This document shows positions 54,403 through 63,405 of a DNA stretch of 64,000 nt, in pieces. Position 1 is the stretch's first letter; every line of letters starts with the position of its first letter. Origin of the DNA: Nostoc sp. C052 (GTDB lineage Bacteria > Cyanobacteriota > Cyanobacteriia > Cyanobacteriales > Nostocaceae); contig NZ_CP040272.1 in assembly GCF_013393905.1 (NCBI RefSeq), forward strand, positions 4,708,001-4,772,000. Direction: 5' to 3'. The position numbers and the translations under genes were made by a program. The notes below the pieces were generated by a model. The model saw only the letters and a list, made by a program, of their open reading frames with translations. It was not told where the DNA came from and made no database searches.

Positions 54403-54534
54403 CAATACGGTTCAGATAAGCATTTTTCACTGTCCTTGTGGTCTGGGGAATGGGGAAGGGTTAAAGGATGTATTCAAAACCTTTCCCCTTTTCCCTTTCC
54501 CCTTTTCCCTTTCCCCTTTAACCGAACCGTATTG
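54403..54534. mobile_element. MITE-like insertion, 132 bp, with perfect 10-bp target duplication upstream of hglE
   Basis: Inverted ends CAATACGGTTC (54403-54413) and GAACCGTATTG (54524-54534) match perfectly over 11 bp. They are flanked by an exact direct repeat CTAGCTATCC (54393-54402 and 54535-54544), as left by transposition. The interior has a 14-bp tandem repeat CTTTCCCCTTTTCC (54481-54522, three units) facing a purine-rich complement (GGGGAATGGGGAAGGG). Confidence 0.85.
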
Positions 54535-54777
54535 CTAGCTATCCTATCTGCCTCCAAATCGACACCACACGATACATACTGCCCTCATAAAGCCTTAGAA
54601 GGCGATTTTGATACACAGCGTAGGCGTAGCCCGTCGTAGACATCGCGAAAAAATGTTATACAACGCTAGACTCTTAATATTGGGTCAATCAATTTTGGAT
54701 TTTAGATTTGTGTTAGCGAGTCTTAAAGTGTCTTTTAGATTTGTTTCACCTACAATAAGTACAGGATGAACCAAAAA

Positions 54778-54798
54778 AATCCAAAATCCAAAATCTAA
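54778..54798. repeat. Short tandem heptamer repeat (AATCCAA), 3 units
   Basis: AATCCAA AATCCAA AATCTAA. The same unit recurs at 58840-58867, and its complement is present near 54693-54707 (TTTTGGATTTTAGATTT). Confidence 0.8.
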
Positions 54799-56041
54799 AA
54801 TGTTTTGAGCAATGGTATCCTACTGGAGCGATGAAAACTGAGGAGTAGCTAAGAGAACAGAAGCGTTTTTTCACCCGAAACCGTTTGATTATCTAGCCCA
54901 ACTACAACAATATAGCTGGTGTTAATGACAACGTTCTGTATCTTGATGAATGTCATAGCTAGTTTCAACGTCCGGGATAACATATTTTATGGTACTTGAC
55001 CCAGTAAAGTTGACAAGTTCGTTACAGAAAAGACACCACCTTTAATCCGAGTTTATGCAAGTTAAAAAAGTAATTAAACGAGCGTAAGGTGATGACAAAG
55101 CAGTTATCTGTAGTTATTTTTAATTTCAAAATATCAATTAAATAACTAGTTTGTATAACTACTTTAAGGCATTGAATTAATAAAAACAATAACACACTTT
55201 ACAGAAACTAAATCATTCCTTTAAAGTTATTTTATAAATAACCCGACACTCTTACTGATGTGAATTTTGAATAAAAATCAGCAGAAAAGTATAATTTATA
55301 ACTATAAAAATGTGTGAGAGATTCTCTTATCTATGGGTTAGATAGAAATATTCTCTTGAGTAAATCAACAGTACAAATTTGTTGTCTAGTAAGTAACAAT
55401 TCAATGAATACATAGATAAATTGGATAACCATAAGTATTTTTTCTCAGAGAAACATTTTAATTGAACTAAAGTTGTTAGTCATTTTTCAATATAAGTCAA
55501 TTCAAGAAGTAAAGCGGTTATTTATAAAGCAAATGTTAATTTTTAGTATGTTCCTTGCTAAACATAATATGGGTAAAATGAGTCTCCAGTGAAAATTTAA
55601 CCGAAAACAAATCTCAGGGTTTCTATCTACCCGCTCTGCAATCAATCAATTGCAGTGTTCATAGCTAAATTATTGGCAATTCATATAGATGTGGAGCGGC
55701 TTCCCGCAGGGTATTACCCCTACTACGAATCGCTACAAGAATGTCTTATAATACACAACCTTGTTAATAATAATCTGTTAGTAATATCAAATCTGCTTAA
55801 TAACTAACTATTGGTTGGTATTCAATTGCTAGACAATAAATTAGTAACGAGTAAATTCTTCAGTCTCTAATCTGACGATCATGAAATATTTTAGTGAGAG
55901 AATCAGGACTTATGCGAATTTAATTGGTTGACAAAGCTCAATTTTCACGCCATACTTAACAACAAGTTTATCCAACCTTTGAGTTCATTTTTATTAGCGC
56001 TTCGTTGTTTTTGAGAGTTAAGTTTTCTGGCTAGCGCGATT

Positions 56042-56084
56042 GTATTTTACGCTACTGGACTAGATATCAAATTAGGATATAACT
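56042..56084 (+). promoter_or_regulatory. NtcA-activated promoter candidate for hgdB
   Basis: GTATTTTACGCTAC at 56042-56055 is an exact GTA-N8-TAC NtcA box. A -10-like TATAAC starts at 56078, 22 nt after the box, which is the spacing of class II NtcA promoters. It is the only exact GTA-N8-TAC in the 2-kb region and lies about 220 bp before the hgdB ATG, giving a leader of about 215 nt. Confidence 0.75.
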
Positions 56085-56304
56085 TAGGAAGCTTTGAAGT
56101 AACACGCCATTAATTTTCACGCCACAATAGTAAGTTTGGGCGGTAAAAGCGTACAAAAATCATATAAAACCAATTTAGATTCATCCACTTGATTAAGGTA
56201 GAAAACCTAGAGGAAAAGCCTCTTGGTAATTTGCGGATGAGTCTATTGTAATCCACTAAATATAACCAGGTTATCTCCTAAAAAAGCAGAATTGGAATGA
56301 AAAT

Positions 56305-57513
56305 ATGGCAGTAAATAAAGAAAGTCGATTATTCACAAAACCTGTAGGCCGATCGCAACTAATTCTAGCAGCTTCTCTGACTTTAGCGGCTGGATTAATC
56401 GCTTTCTATAGTTTGACACCCTATTGGTCTAAACCAAAAGTTGTGACAGCGCCAGCCAACCCTCCAAAAGCTGCCACGCCTGCGAAAGTTACTATAACAG
56501 CTTTGGGACGTTTGGAGCCAGAAGGTGAAGTTACTTCTTTGACTGCTCCTGCTTCTAATAATGGGGTACGAGTAGACAGACTGTTGGTGAAAGAAGGAGA
56601 TACGGTTAAAGCAGGGCAATTATTGGCCTATCTCGAAAATTATGGTCGTTCTAGAACCGCATTGCAACAGGCTTTAGACCAGTTGCAAGTTGCCAAAGCG
56701 AAATTAGCGCAGGTGAAATCTGGAGGTAAAACCGGAGATGTCGATGCTCAAAAGGCTGTAATTGCCCGGTTAGAGCCACAATATAAAGGTGACGTTGCTA
56801 CCCAACAGGCCACAATCGACCGCATCCAGGCGGAAGTAGACAACGCTCAAGCTGAGAATAACCGCTATCAGCAATTATATAAACAAGGGGCGATCGCGGC
56901 TTCTGTAGCAGATACCAAAGCTTTGCAACTAAAGACTACACAACAGCAGCTAACAGAAGCGCAAGCCACCCTCAAGCGGACTCAAGACACATACCAAGAA
57001 CAACGCAAACAAGCAGAAGCGCAACTCAAGAGTATAGGCGAAGTGCGTGGTGTAGATGTTCAAGTTGCACAAACCGAAGTCAACAGTGCAACAACTTCTG
57101 TGCAACAAGCAAAAGCCGACTTGGATTTAAGTTATATCAAATCTCCCATCGATGGCAAAATTTTGAAAATTCACGCCAAAACTGGAGAAGTCATCAGCAC
57201 CAGCAGAGGATTTGCTGAAATAGGTAAGACATCTCAAATGTATGTGATTGCAGAGGTGTATCAAACCGATGTTCAAAAAGTGCGTGTAGGACAAAAAGCC
57301 ACCATTAGCAGCACTGCATTTACCGGAACATTAAAAGGAACTGTGAAAGAGATTGGTTGGCAAGTTGATAAGCAAAGCATCTTTAGCCTTAACCCTGGTT
57401 CAGATACAGACCGCAGAATAATTGAGGTCAAAATCTCCATAGATAATGCCGCAGATAGTGAAAAGGTTGCTCGTTTAACCAACTTACAAGTGGATGTTGC
57501 CATTCATATTTAG
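56305..57513 (+). CDS. hgdB: HgdB: DevB/HlyD-type periplasmic adaptor
   Basis: This 402-residue membrane-fusion protein has a single N-terminal membrane helix (about 17-38) and a lipoyl-type half (VDRLLVKEGDTVKAGQLLAY, about 91-110). A long coiled-coil hairpin (about 118-250) contains ARLEPQY, DRIQAEVDNAQAENNRYQQL and KRTQDTYQEQ. A second lipoyl half (SYIKSPIDGKILKIHAKTGE) and a beta-barrel domain complete it. DevB-family adaptors link an inner-membrane ABC exporter to TolC, and the HgdB/HgdC pair of Anabaena is needed for a correct heterocyst glycolipid layer. hgdC follows after 92 bp. Likely driven by the NtcA-type promoter about 220 bp upstream. Confidence 0.9.
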   Translation: MAVNKESRLFTKPVGRSQLILAASLTLAAGLIAFYSLTPYWSKPKVVTAPANPPKAATPAKVTITALGRLEPEGEVTSLTAPASNNGVRVDRLLVKEGDTVKAGQLLAYLENYGRSRTALQQALDQLQVAKAKLAQVKSGGKTGDVDAQKAVIARLEPQYKGDVATQQATIDRIQAEVDNAQAENNRYQQLYKQGAIAASVADTKALQLKTTQQQLTEAQATLKRTQDTYQEQRKQAEAQLKSIGEVRGVDVQVAQTEVNSATTSVQQAKADLDLSYIKSPIDGKILKIHAKTGEVISTSRGFAEIGKTSQMYVIAEVYQTDVQKVRVGQKATISSTAFTGTLKGTVKEIGWQVDKQSIFSLNPGSDTDRRIIEVKISIDNAADSEKVARLTNLQVDVAIHI

Positions 57514-57605
57514 TCTATTAGGCATTAGTGATTAGTCATTCACAAATGACAAATGACATAGGCGCTTTGCCTTCCCGCAGGGTATGACAAATAACAAATA
57601 AATCC

Positions 57606-58784
57606 ATGATTTTCAAAATTCCTTTAGCATGGCTACAGCTAGCCCAGCAAAAAGTTCGTTTACTAGTAGCTGTAGCCGGGATTGGTTTTATTGTGCTGCT
57701 CATGTTTGTGCAACTTGGTTTTCAAGATGCTCTCTATTCCAGCGCAACCGCAGTACATCAAAATCTCAAGGGAGATTTATTTTTAGTTAGTTCGCAATAT
57801 AAATCTTTGACCTCAAATCAAAGCTTTTCGCGGACTCGTTTATACCAATCTCTAGGGTTTGATGGCGTAGAGTCAGTTAGCCCGATGTATTTGCAATTTG
57901 CCAAACTAAAAAATCCGGCAACTGGTGAGAAATATTCAATATATGTTATTGGTTTCGATCCAGGTAAACCTGTGATAAATCTCCCAGAAGTTGAGAAAAA
58001 TTTAGACAAACTCAAAATTCCCGATGTCGTACTTTTTGACCGGAGTTCTCGTCCAGAGTTTGGCCCAATAGCTGAAAAATTTAATGCGGGAGATACTGCA
58101 CAGACAATTGAAATCTTTCCCTTCAATTCATTAATTGGCTATCGAGTCAGAATTGGTGGTTTATTCAGCTTAGGGCCTTCCTTTGGGGTAGACGGCAATT
58201 TACTTGTCAGTGACTCAACTTTCTTGAGGATAAATCCCAATACTCGTCCGGCAGATATGATCGATATCGGTTTAATTTCCCTCAAACCTGGCACTAATGC
58301 AGAAAACGTACTGAAGAATTTGCAAGCAAGTTTACCTAATGATGTCCAAATTTTCACACGTCAAGGCTTCATTGATTTTGAGAAAAAATATTGGGCTGTT
58401 AGAACACCCATTGGTTTTATACTTAACTTGATGTTGACAATGGCTGCCGTTGTTGGTGTAGTAATTGTTTATCAAATTCTTTACAGCAATATTGCTACCC
58501 AATTCGTTGCTTATGCAACTTTAAAAGCCATAGGTTATGCCAATAGATATTTGCTGAATGTGGTATTTCAGCAAGCTTTAATTTTGGCAATCTTAGGTTA
58601 CATCCCAGGATTTATTACTTCTGTATTGTTGTATAGTTTTGCCGCAGATGCAACTAAGCTACCCATAGTAATGACTAATAATAATGCACTGCTTGTTTTA
58701 ACTTCAACAGTTTTAATGTGTATCACCTCCGGGGCACTTGCTATCAACAAACTCCGCTCCGCAGATCCGGGAGATATTTTCTAA
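57606..58784 (+). CDS. hgdC: HgdC: DevC-type ABC transporter permease
   Basis: This 392-residue permease of the MacB/FtsX-like class has an N-terminal membrane helix (about 16-40), a large periplasmic domain (about 45-270) and three C-terminal helices (about 275-300, 320-345 and 355-380). These contain LNLMLTMAAVVGVVIVYQIL and the loop FVAYATLKAIGY, the usual ATPase-coupling segment. It would form the membrane part of the glycolipid exporter with HgdB. No DevA-like ATPase follows: the next gene is the epimerase hgdA, so the ATPase must come from elsewhere. ATG start 92 bp after hgdB; the spacer contains TTCCCGCAGGGTAT repeat DNA. Confidence 0.9.
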   Translation: MIFKIPLAWLQLAQQKVRLLVAVAGIGFIVLLMFVQLGFQDALYSSATAVHQNLKGDLFLVSSQYKSLTSNQSFSRTRLYQSLGFDGVESVSPMYLQFAKLKNPATGEKYSIYVIGFDPGKPVINLPEVEKNLDKLKIPDVVLFDRSSRPEFGPIAEKFNAGDTAQTIEIFPFNSLIGYRVRIGGLFSLGPSFGVDGNLLVSDSTFLRINPNTRPADMIDIGLISLKPGTNAENVLKNLQASLPNDVQIFTRQGFIDFEKKYWAVRTPIGFILNLMLTMAAVVGVVIVYQILYSNIATQFVAYATLKAIGYANRYLLNVVFQQALILAILGYIPGFITSVLLYSFAADATKLPIVMTNNNALLVLTSTVLMCITSGALAINKLRSADPGDIF

Positions 58785-58839
58785 GCAAGATAAATTACTC
58801 TAAGTAAACCTCCACCACAGTTTACTAGGCTTTTATTTT

Positions 58840-58867
58840 AATCCAAAATCCAAAATCCAAAATCTAA
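58840..58867. repeat. Short tandem heptamer repeat (AATCCAA), 4 units
   Basis: AATCCAA AATCCAA AATCCAA AATCTAA in the 104-bp gap between hgdC and hgdA; the same unit as at 54778-54798. Confidence 0.85.
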
Positions 58868-58888
58868 AATTGGCATACCCACTAATAT

Positions 58889-59893
58889 ATGAACCTCAAC
58901 AACAAAACTCTTCTAATTACTGCAATTGATGAATTTGTCGGTTTGCGTACAGCAGAGTTAGCAATAGCGCAGGGAATGAAAGTTCGTGGATTACAAAGTT
59001 CTACAGCAAAAAACAAACAATTACAGGATTTAGGTGTTGAGGTAATTATTGGTAGCATCACCGATTCTGCTATTGCTCAAAAAGCTTGTCAGGGTGTAGA
59101 TATCGTTTTACATACAGATCAAATTGCCGAAGAAGCTGGTGCAATTAGCCATTTTCGTGATGTTAATGTTGGCGGTGCTGTCAACATGGCTAAAGCTGCT
59201 AAACAGGCTAGTGTCAAAACATTTGTGCATCTATCTAGTGTGATGGTTTACGGTTTCAACTATCCTAATGGTGTTACAGAATCCGGGCCACTATCTGGCG
59301 ATAATAATCCCTATTGTCAAACGAAAATAGAAGCTGAAACAGCAGTTTTAGAACTAAATAATCCCTCAGATTTTGGCATTATTATTATTAGGGCTGGAGA
59401 TGTTTACGGGCCTGGAAGTATCCCCTGGATAGTCAGACCAATTCTGATGATGCGTCAAAAATTATTTGCCTGTGCCAATGATGGTAAAGGAGTAATCAAT
59501 CATGTATATATAGATAACCTGATTGATGGCATCTTTCTGGCGATGGAAAAAGAAACCTCCGGTGAAATATTTAATATCACCGACGGACAAGAAACTTCTT
59601 GGAAAGAATATTTTATGCGTTTAGCAGCAATGGAAGGGTTACAAGCACCCCTTTCATTACCGAAGGATGAAATTAAGTTGTTTCTGAAATTACGTGTTCA
59701 AGGGCAAAAACTTTTTCGGAAAAAAGTTGATATTTTACCAGAGTCTATAGATTTTATGACTCGTCCTTATGCTTGTTCTATTGTCAAAGCCCAAAATCTG
59801 TTAAATTATAAACCAAAAATTGACTTAGAATCAGGAATGCAGTTAACACATGAATGGCTGCAAAAAACAGATATTCAAAGCTTGGTGAAATAG
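58889..59893 (+). CDS. hgdA: HgdA: NAD-dependent sugar epimerase-like protein
   Basis: This 334-residue extended-SDR protein of the UDP-galactose-4-epimerase type has the catalytic pair Tyr142 and Lys146 (YCQTK), Ser116/117 in HLSSVMVYG, and a substrate-side VIHVYI-like block (here NHVYIDNLIDGI). The N-terminal nucleotide-binding loop is TAIDEFVG (11-18), where the family norm is TGxxGxxG, so two of three glycines are replaced. In Anabaena the gene at this position, hgdA, encodes an epimerase needed for normal glycolipid composition. It follows hgdC by 104 bp. The gene symbol rests on synteny with that cluster and fold. No good ribosome site is visible. Confidence 0.85.
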   Translation: MNLNNKTLLITAIDEFVGLRTAELAIAQGMKVRGLQSSTAKNKQLQDLGVEVIIGSITDSAIAQKACQGVDIVLHTDQIAEEAGAISHFRDVNVGGAVNMAKAAKQASVKTFVHLSSVMVYGFNYPNGVTESGPLSGDNNPYCQTKIEAETAVLELNNPSDFGIIIIRAGDVYGPGSIPWIVRPILMMRQKLFACANDGKGVINHVYIDNLIDGIFLAMEKETSGEIFNITDGQETSWKEYFMRLAAMEGLQAPLSLPKDEIKLFLKLRVQGQKLFRKKVDILPESIDFMTRPYACSIVKAQNLLNYKPKIDLESGMQLTHEWLQKTDIQSLVK

Positions 59894-59933
59894 TTCACAG
59901 ATTTTTTCAATCATTGTTGGATTGTTAAAAATT

Positions 59934-59966
59934 AGATACCCAACTTCTTAAATAAGTCGGGGATCT
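59934..59966. repeat. Degenerate copy of the 3774-3810 palindrome
   Basis: AGATACCCAACTT...AAGTCGGGGATCT resembles the perfect palindrome at 3774-3810 with a few mismatches. It lies 41 bp after the hgdA stop and could weakly terminate it. Confidence 0.6.
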
Positions 59967-60087
59967 GGACACCACCAATTATTCTGAATTCAGAATTCTG
60001 AATTCTAAACTATTCCGTTGCATCTACCTAACAATTAGCTGTAATTAAGCGTAAAATAATCTACCATTTTCCGAATACTTGTTTTCT

Positions 60088-61071
60088 ATGAGTAGCAATC
60101 AGCCACGATTGAGCATCGGATTACCTGTATATAATGGTGAAAAATTTATCAAAGAAGCCATAGATTCACTCTTGACTCAGACTTTTGAAGATTTTGAGCT
60201 AATTATTTCAGATAATGCTTCTACAGATAAAACTGAAGAAATTTGTAGAGCTTATGCCGAGCAAGATAAACGTATTTGTTACTACCGCAATGATACAAAT
60301 ATTGGTTGTGCGCGTAACTTCAATCGCGTCTTTGAATTGTCGTCAGGTGAGTACTTTAAATGGGCAGCTTATGATGACCTACATTCTCCAGATTTTATCA
60401 AGAAGTGTATTGAGGTGCTTGACCAAGATCCTACGATAATTTTGTGTCATTCCCAGGTATACTTCATTGATGAACAGGGGAATTTTATCCAAAACTACGA
60501 TATCAAACTCAAGGCAGATGCACTAAAACCACAGGAGCGTTTTCACGAATTGCTGACGAAGCATTTATGTTATCAATGTTACGGAGTAATTCGCGCTAGT
60601 GCCTTGAAAAAGATACCACAGATGGGTGGTTACGGTAATGCAGATGGAATTCTCTTGTTAAGACTTGGTATTCTTGGTAGATTCTATGAAATCCCTGAAT
60701 ATCTATTTTTTGCCAGAAGTCATCCACAACAATCAATGAGTATGTTCTTTCCTAATTATTTATTGTTAGGAAACAAAAATCAAAAATCTTCATTGAATAT
60801 TCTGCCGGATTTTTATGGGTATGCAGTGTGGTTTGATTCAGCAAATAAAGGGAAAACTTTATTGCCACATTGGAGAATAATCTGGGAGTATATACTCTCC
60901 ATCTGGCGTAGTTCTCTGAGCTTGAATGAGCGGCTGTGTTGTCATAGAAGTCTACATCAGCAATTAAAAGGAACAGAATATCTTTTGCTGAAAGATTTGC
61001 TAAAGGTGCTGCAAGGACTTGGAAAGAGTTGGCAGCCAGCATCAATTAAACAACAGCAAGTCACACTTTGA
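60088..61071 (+). CDS. GT2-family glycosyltransferase
   Basis: This 327-residue GT-A enzyme begins, from the ATG at 60088, MSSNQPRLSIGLPVYNGEKF, the classical GT2 opening (PVYNGE). The frame extends three codons to a TTG at 60079, which is less likely. Motifs: IISDNASTDKT, GCARNFNRVFE, the DxD-like YDDLHSPDF segment and a C-terminal RLGILGRFYEIPEYLFFARSH. The last 100 residues are basic with hydrophobic patches. It lies between hgdA and the DUF2141 gene, in the place of an uncharacterised glycosyltransferase in the Anabaena glycolipid cluster, so a role in sugar addition to glycolipids is plausible but unproven. Confidence 0.82.
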   Translation: MSSNQPRLSIGLPVYNGEKFIKEAIDSLLTQTFEDFELIISDNASTDKTEEICRAYAEQDKRICYYRNDTNIGCARNFNRVFELSSGEYFKWAAYDDLHSPDFIKKCIEVLDQDPTIILCHSQVYFIDEQGNFIQNYDIKLKADALKPQERFHELLTKHLCYQCYGVIRASALKKIPQMGGYGNADGILLLRLGILGRFYEIPEYLFFARSHPQQSMSMFFPNYLLLGNKNQKSSLNILPDFYGYAVWFDSANKGKTLLPHWRIIWEYILSIWRSSLSLNERLCCHRSLHQQLKGTEYLLLKDLLKVLQGLGKSWQPASIKQQQVTL

Positions 61072-61105
61072 ACGAATCGAAATAATTTATTGCAACTACA
61101 AACTT

Positions 61106-61573
61106 ATGCTGAAACTATCTCAATTATCTCATGTTTTTCTTGCTGCTTTAGTAAGCATCAGCTTTGCTAAAACAGTGAATGCAGAGCCAACTGCAACCCT
61201 AAGTATTGTAGTAAATGGAATTCATCACCAAAAAGGCGAGATTTGCTTCAGAGTTTACGCAAGTGAAAAAGGATTTCCAATGAGTAACTCTAGTGGCTCT
61301 CAAAGTGGCTGCGTTAAGATTACTGGCACTTCTGTAAAAAAAGAATTCTCCGGTTTGAAGCCTGGAACTTATGCTGTTGCGGTAGTTGACGATCAAAATG
61401 GCGATCGCAAACTCAATAAAGACTTTTTTGGTATTCCCACAGAAGGTTTTGGAATTTCCAAAAATCCAACTGTGTCCATACAAACAGGTACACCAAAGTT
61501 TCGCGATGCCAGTTTTGTTGTAAACAAAAATACAACAGTTAACATCATCATGAAATATTCGCTTGATTCGTAA
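61106..61573 (+). CDS. Exported DUF2141 protein
   Basis: From the ATG at 61106 the product is 155 residues with a signal peptide (LSHVFLAALVSISFA, cleavage after VNA at about residue 26). The rest is a beta-rich DUF2141 domain with GEICFRVYASEKGFP, LKPGTYAVAVVDDQNGDRKL and FGIPTEGFG. The frame reaches 29 codons upstream, but that leader is not protein-like, so the inner ATG is used. DUF2141 proteins are small secreted proteins of unknown function. Its position within the glycolipid cluster suggests an envelope role. It starts 34 bp after the GT2 gene. Confidence 0.8.
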   Translation: MLKLSQLSHVFLAALVSISFAKTVNAEPTATLSIVVNGIHHQKGEICFRVYASEKGFPMSNSSGSQSGCVKITGTSVKKEFSGLKPGTYAVAVVDDQNGDRKLNKDFFGIPTEGFGISKNPTVSIQTGTPKFRDASFVVNKNTTVNIIMKYSLDS

Positions 61574-61710
61574 AGGGAATGGGGAAGAAGCAGGGGAGCA
61601 GGGGGCAGGGGGAGAATATAAATTACCTTTTTCCCCTCTGCTCCCTGCTCCCTGCCCCTTGTCCTCTTTCCAATCCCCAATCCCTCATTCTGTCGGAGAT
61701 TAAAAATTTA

Positions 61711-62997
61711 ATGGAAGATTTGGCAATATTTCTGTCTAAGTCTTTGATGGGTTGGCTGGTTATTCAGGTGTGTTTAACGCTTGTCTTTATATGGTATCTG
61801 CGGTCATCTAAAAAAAACTTATTACCAGATGATCAGTTACCCAAAACAGCAGTGATTCTTTGTCTACGCGGTGCCGATCCATTTTTGCCTAGATGTTTGC
61901 GATCGCTCCTAAATCAAAACTATCCACAGTATGATTTAAAGTTAATCGTTGATAGTCACGAAGATCCCGCCTGGAAAATTGCTAGTGAAACCATCACAGA
62001 GCAAGAAGCAACTAACGTTCAAATCAGCCCTTTGAGAATAGTCCGCAACACTTGTAGTCTCAAATGCAGTTCTTTAATTCAAGCTATCCGTGAGTTGGAT
62101 GACTCCTACAAGGTGATTGCTTTAGTAGATGCCGATACCATAGTTCATGTGAATTGGCTACGAGAATTAGTCAGTCCTTTAGGCGATGCCAAAGTGGGAG
62201 CAACAACAGGTAATCGTTGGTATGTGCCTACAGGTAGGTATTGGGGTTCTTTGGTGCGCTACGTCGGCAATGTGTCTACAGTAGTGCAAATGTTTATCTT
62301 CCAGATTCCTTGGGGTGGAACTTTGGCTGTGAAAACTGAAGTACTTCGCCAAACGGAACTGTTAGATAAGTGGGGACAAGCTTTAGGCGAAGATTTTATG
62401 ATGCACGATATTCTGAAAAAACATGGTTTTCAGGTAAAGTTTGTGCCTTCGCTGCTGATTGTAAATCGTGAAGAGACTGATTTATTCAACTTAATAGACT
62501 ATCTCAAGCGCCTCATTCTTTTTTCTCGACTATATCACCCACGTTGGTTAGCTCTTGTTAGTGAAGCTGTTTCTAGTATTTTGTTTCCAACTTTACTAAT
62601 CATTTTAGTTCTAGAGTCGTTGTTAGAGGCAAAATGGGAAGCTGCGGCTTTGTTGTTAGTTTGCTATGGAGTCTACACTGTCGGATTACTCTTGATAATG
62701 CTGGTGTTGGAATTAGAGATACAGCGAGTGGTTCGCTCTAATGATCAGGCGATGCCTATGGGCAAGCCGTTGCACGTCTACGCAAAATTATCAGCTGCTA
62801 CAATCATCAGAATGTTAATTGGAATTCCCTTAACACAGTGGGTTTATGGGTTAGCAATGTTATCAACCCTATGGACATCAACAGTGACTTGGCGCGGTGT
62901 TAGCTATCGTGTTCAAGGGCCTTGGAATGTCCGCCTAGTTGAATATCGCCCTTATCAATGGTTAGATCAACCTATTAATAGCAAGGTTTCTCTTTGA
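61711..62997 (+). CDS. Membrane-bound GT2-family glycosyltransferase
   Basis: This 428-residue protein has one N-terminal membrane helix (about 12-30), a GT2 catalytic domain with CLRGADPFLPRCLRSLLNQ (about 51-69), DAD at 140-142 (ALVDADTIVHVNWL), GGTLAVKTEVLR and GEDFMMHDIL, and three to four C-terminal membrane segments (about 305-400). The layout resembles ceramide glucosyltransferase-type enzymes that act on lipid acceptors. The open frame extends 44 codons upstream through repeat DNA (CSLLPAPCPLSNPQ), so the ATG at 61711 is the start. It sits directly before hglT, so it may glycosylate a lipid. Confidence 0.83.
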   Translation: MEDLAIFLSKSLMGWLVIQVCLTLVFIWYLRSSKKNLLPDDQLPKTAVILCLRGADPFLPRCLRSLLNQNYPQYDLKLIVDSHEDPAWKIASETITEQEATNVQISPLRIVRNTCSLKCSSLIQAIRELDDSYKVIALVDADTIVHVNWLRELVSPLGDAKVGATTGNRWYVPTGRYWGSLVRYVGNVSTVVQMFIFQIPWGGTLAVKTEVLRQTELLDKWGQALGEDFMMHDILKKHGFQVKFVPSLLIVNREETDLFNLIDYLKRLILFSRLYHPRWLALVSEAVSSILFPTLLIILVLESLLEAKWEAAALLLVCYGVYTVGLLLIMLVLELEIQRVVRSNDQAMPMGKPLHVYAKLSAATIIRMLIGIPLTQWVYGLAMLSTLWTSTVTWRGVSYRVQGPWNVRLVEYRPYQWLDQPINSKVSL

Positions 62998-63405
62998 ATT
63001 TAATCGCTGATATGAACTAGGGTATGAAAGTTATTACACTAAACATTCCCTAGTCTTCAAATTATATTATCTTATATTTAGTAGAACTATATTAGCTATA
63101 ACCCTTGTCGAAATACATGATTTTTCTTGTTGATTAACAAAATTATTTGCATTAATGGCAAGGGTTTAGACAAATATATTAAGGGGAATTTTGACTTAGT
63201 TTTTTGGATGTTTTGATAGTTTCAATCTAGGTTTATAACACATCCACTTCAAATCGATAATTTCAGACATTTGAAAATGCGTAAATCCTTAGTCTAACTG
63301 GATTATTGGGGAATTTTTAGCCAAATAATCAGGGTAATTGTAAAACATTTGCTGCGTAAATCCTAAGTTCAAAACCAGCAATTTTGTGAAATATTCCCCT
63401 TTATT
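62998..63405. other. Intergenic region before hglT
   Basis: About 410 bp, AT-rich, with no repeat family or NtcA box that I can find. It presumably holds the hglT promoter. Confidence 0.4.

Larger units (their letters stand above)
54308..56304. other. 2-kb gene-free region between divergent hglE and hgdB
   Basis: Nothing in either strand looks like a gene. Contents: a 132-bp insertion-like element (54403-54534), heptamer repeats at 54778-54798, a GTAGGCGTAGCCCGTCGTAGAC repeat near 54620, a long AT-rich stretch at 55000-55600, a repeat with GGCTTCCCGCAGGGTATTAC near 55697 (shared with 57568), an NtcA-type promoter (56042-56084) and a small hairpin at 56209-56223 in the hgdB leader. In Anabaena the corresponding space separates the same two gene blocks. 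A short regulatory RNA could hide here but I cannot support one. Confidence 0.55.

Noticed and set aside
61577..61615. Possible G-quadruplex (four G-tracts) between the DUF2141 and GT2 genes
   Set aside because: One loop is 8 nt, and the tract is part of a common intergenic repeat with a complementary C-rich arm nearby, so a hairpin is as likely. No functional evidence.
61579..61710. 44 extra N-terminal codons of the membrane GT2 gene
   Set aside because: Encoded by G-rich and C-rich repeat DNA (CSLLPAPCPLSNP). The ATG at 61711 starts at the membrane helix.
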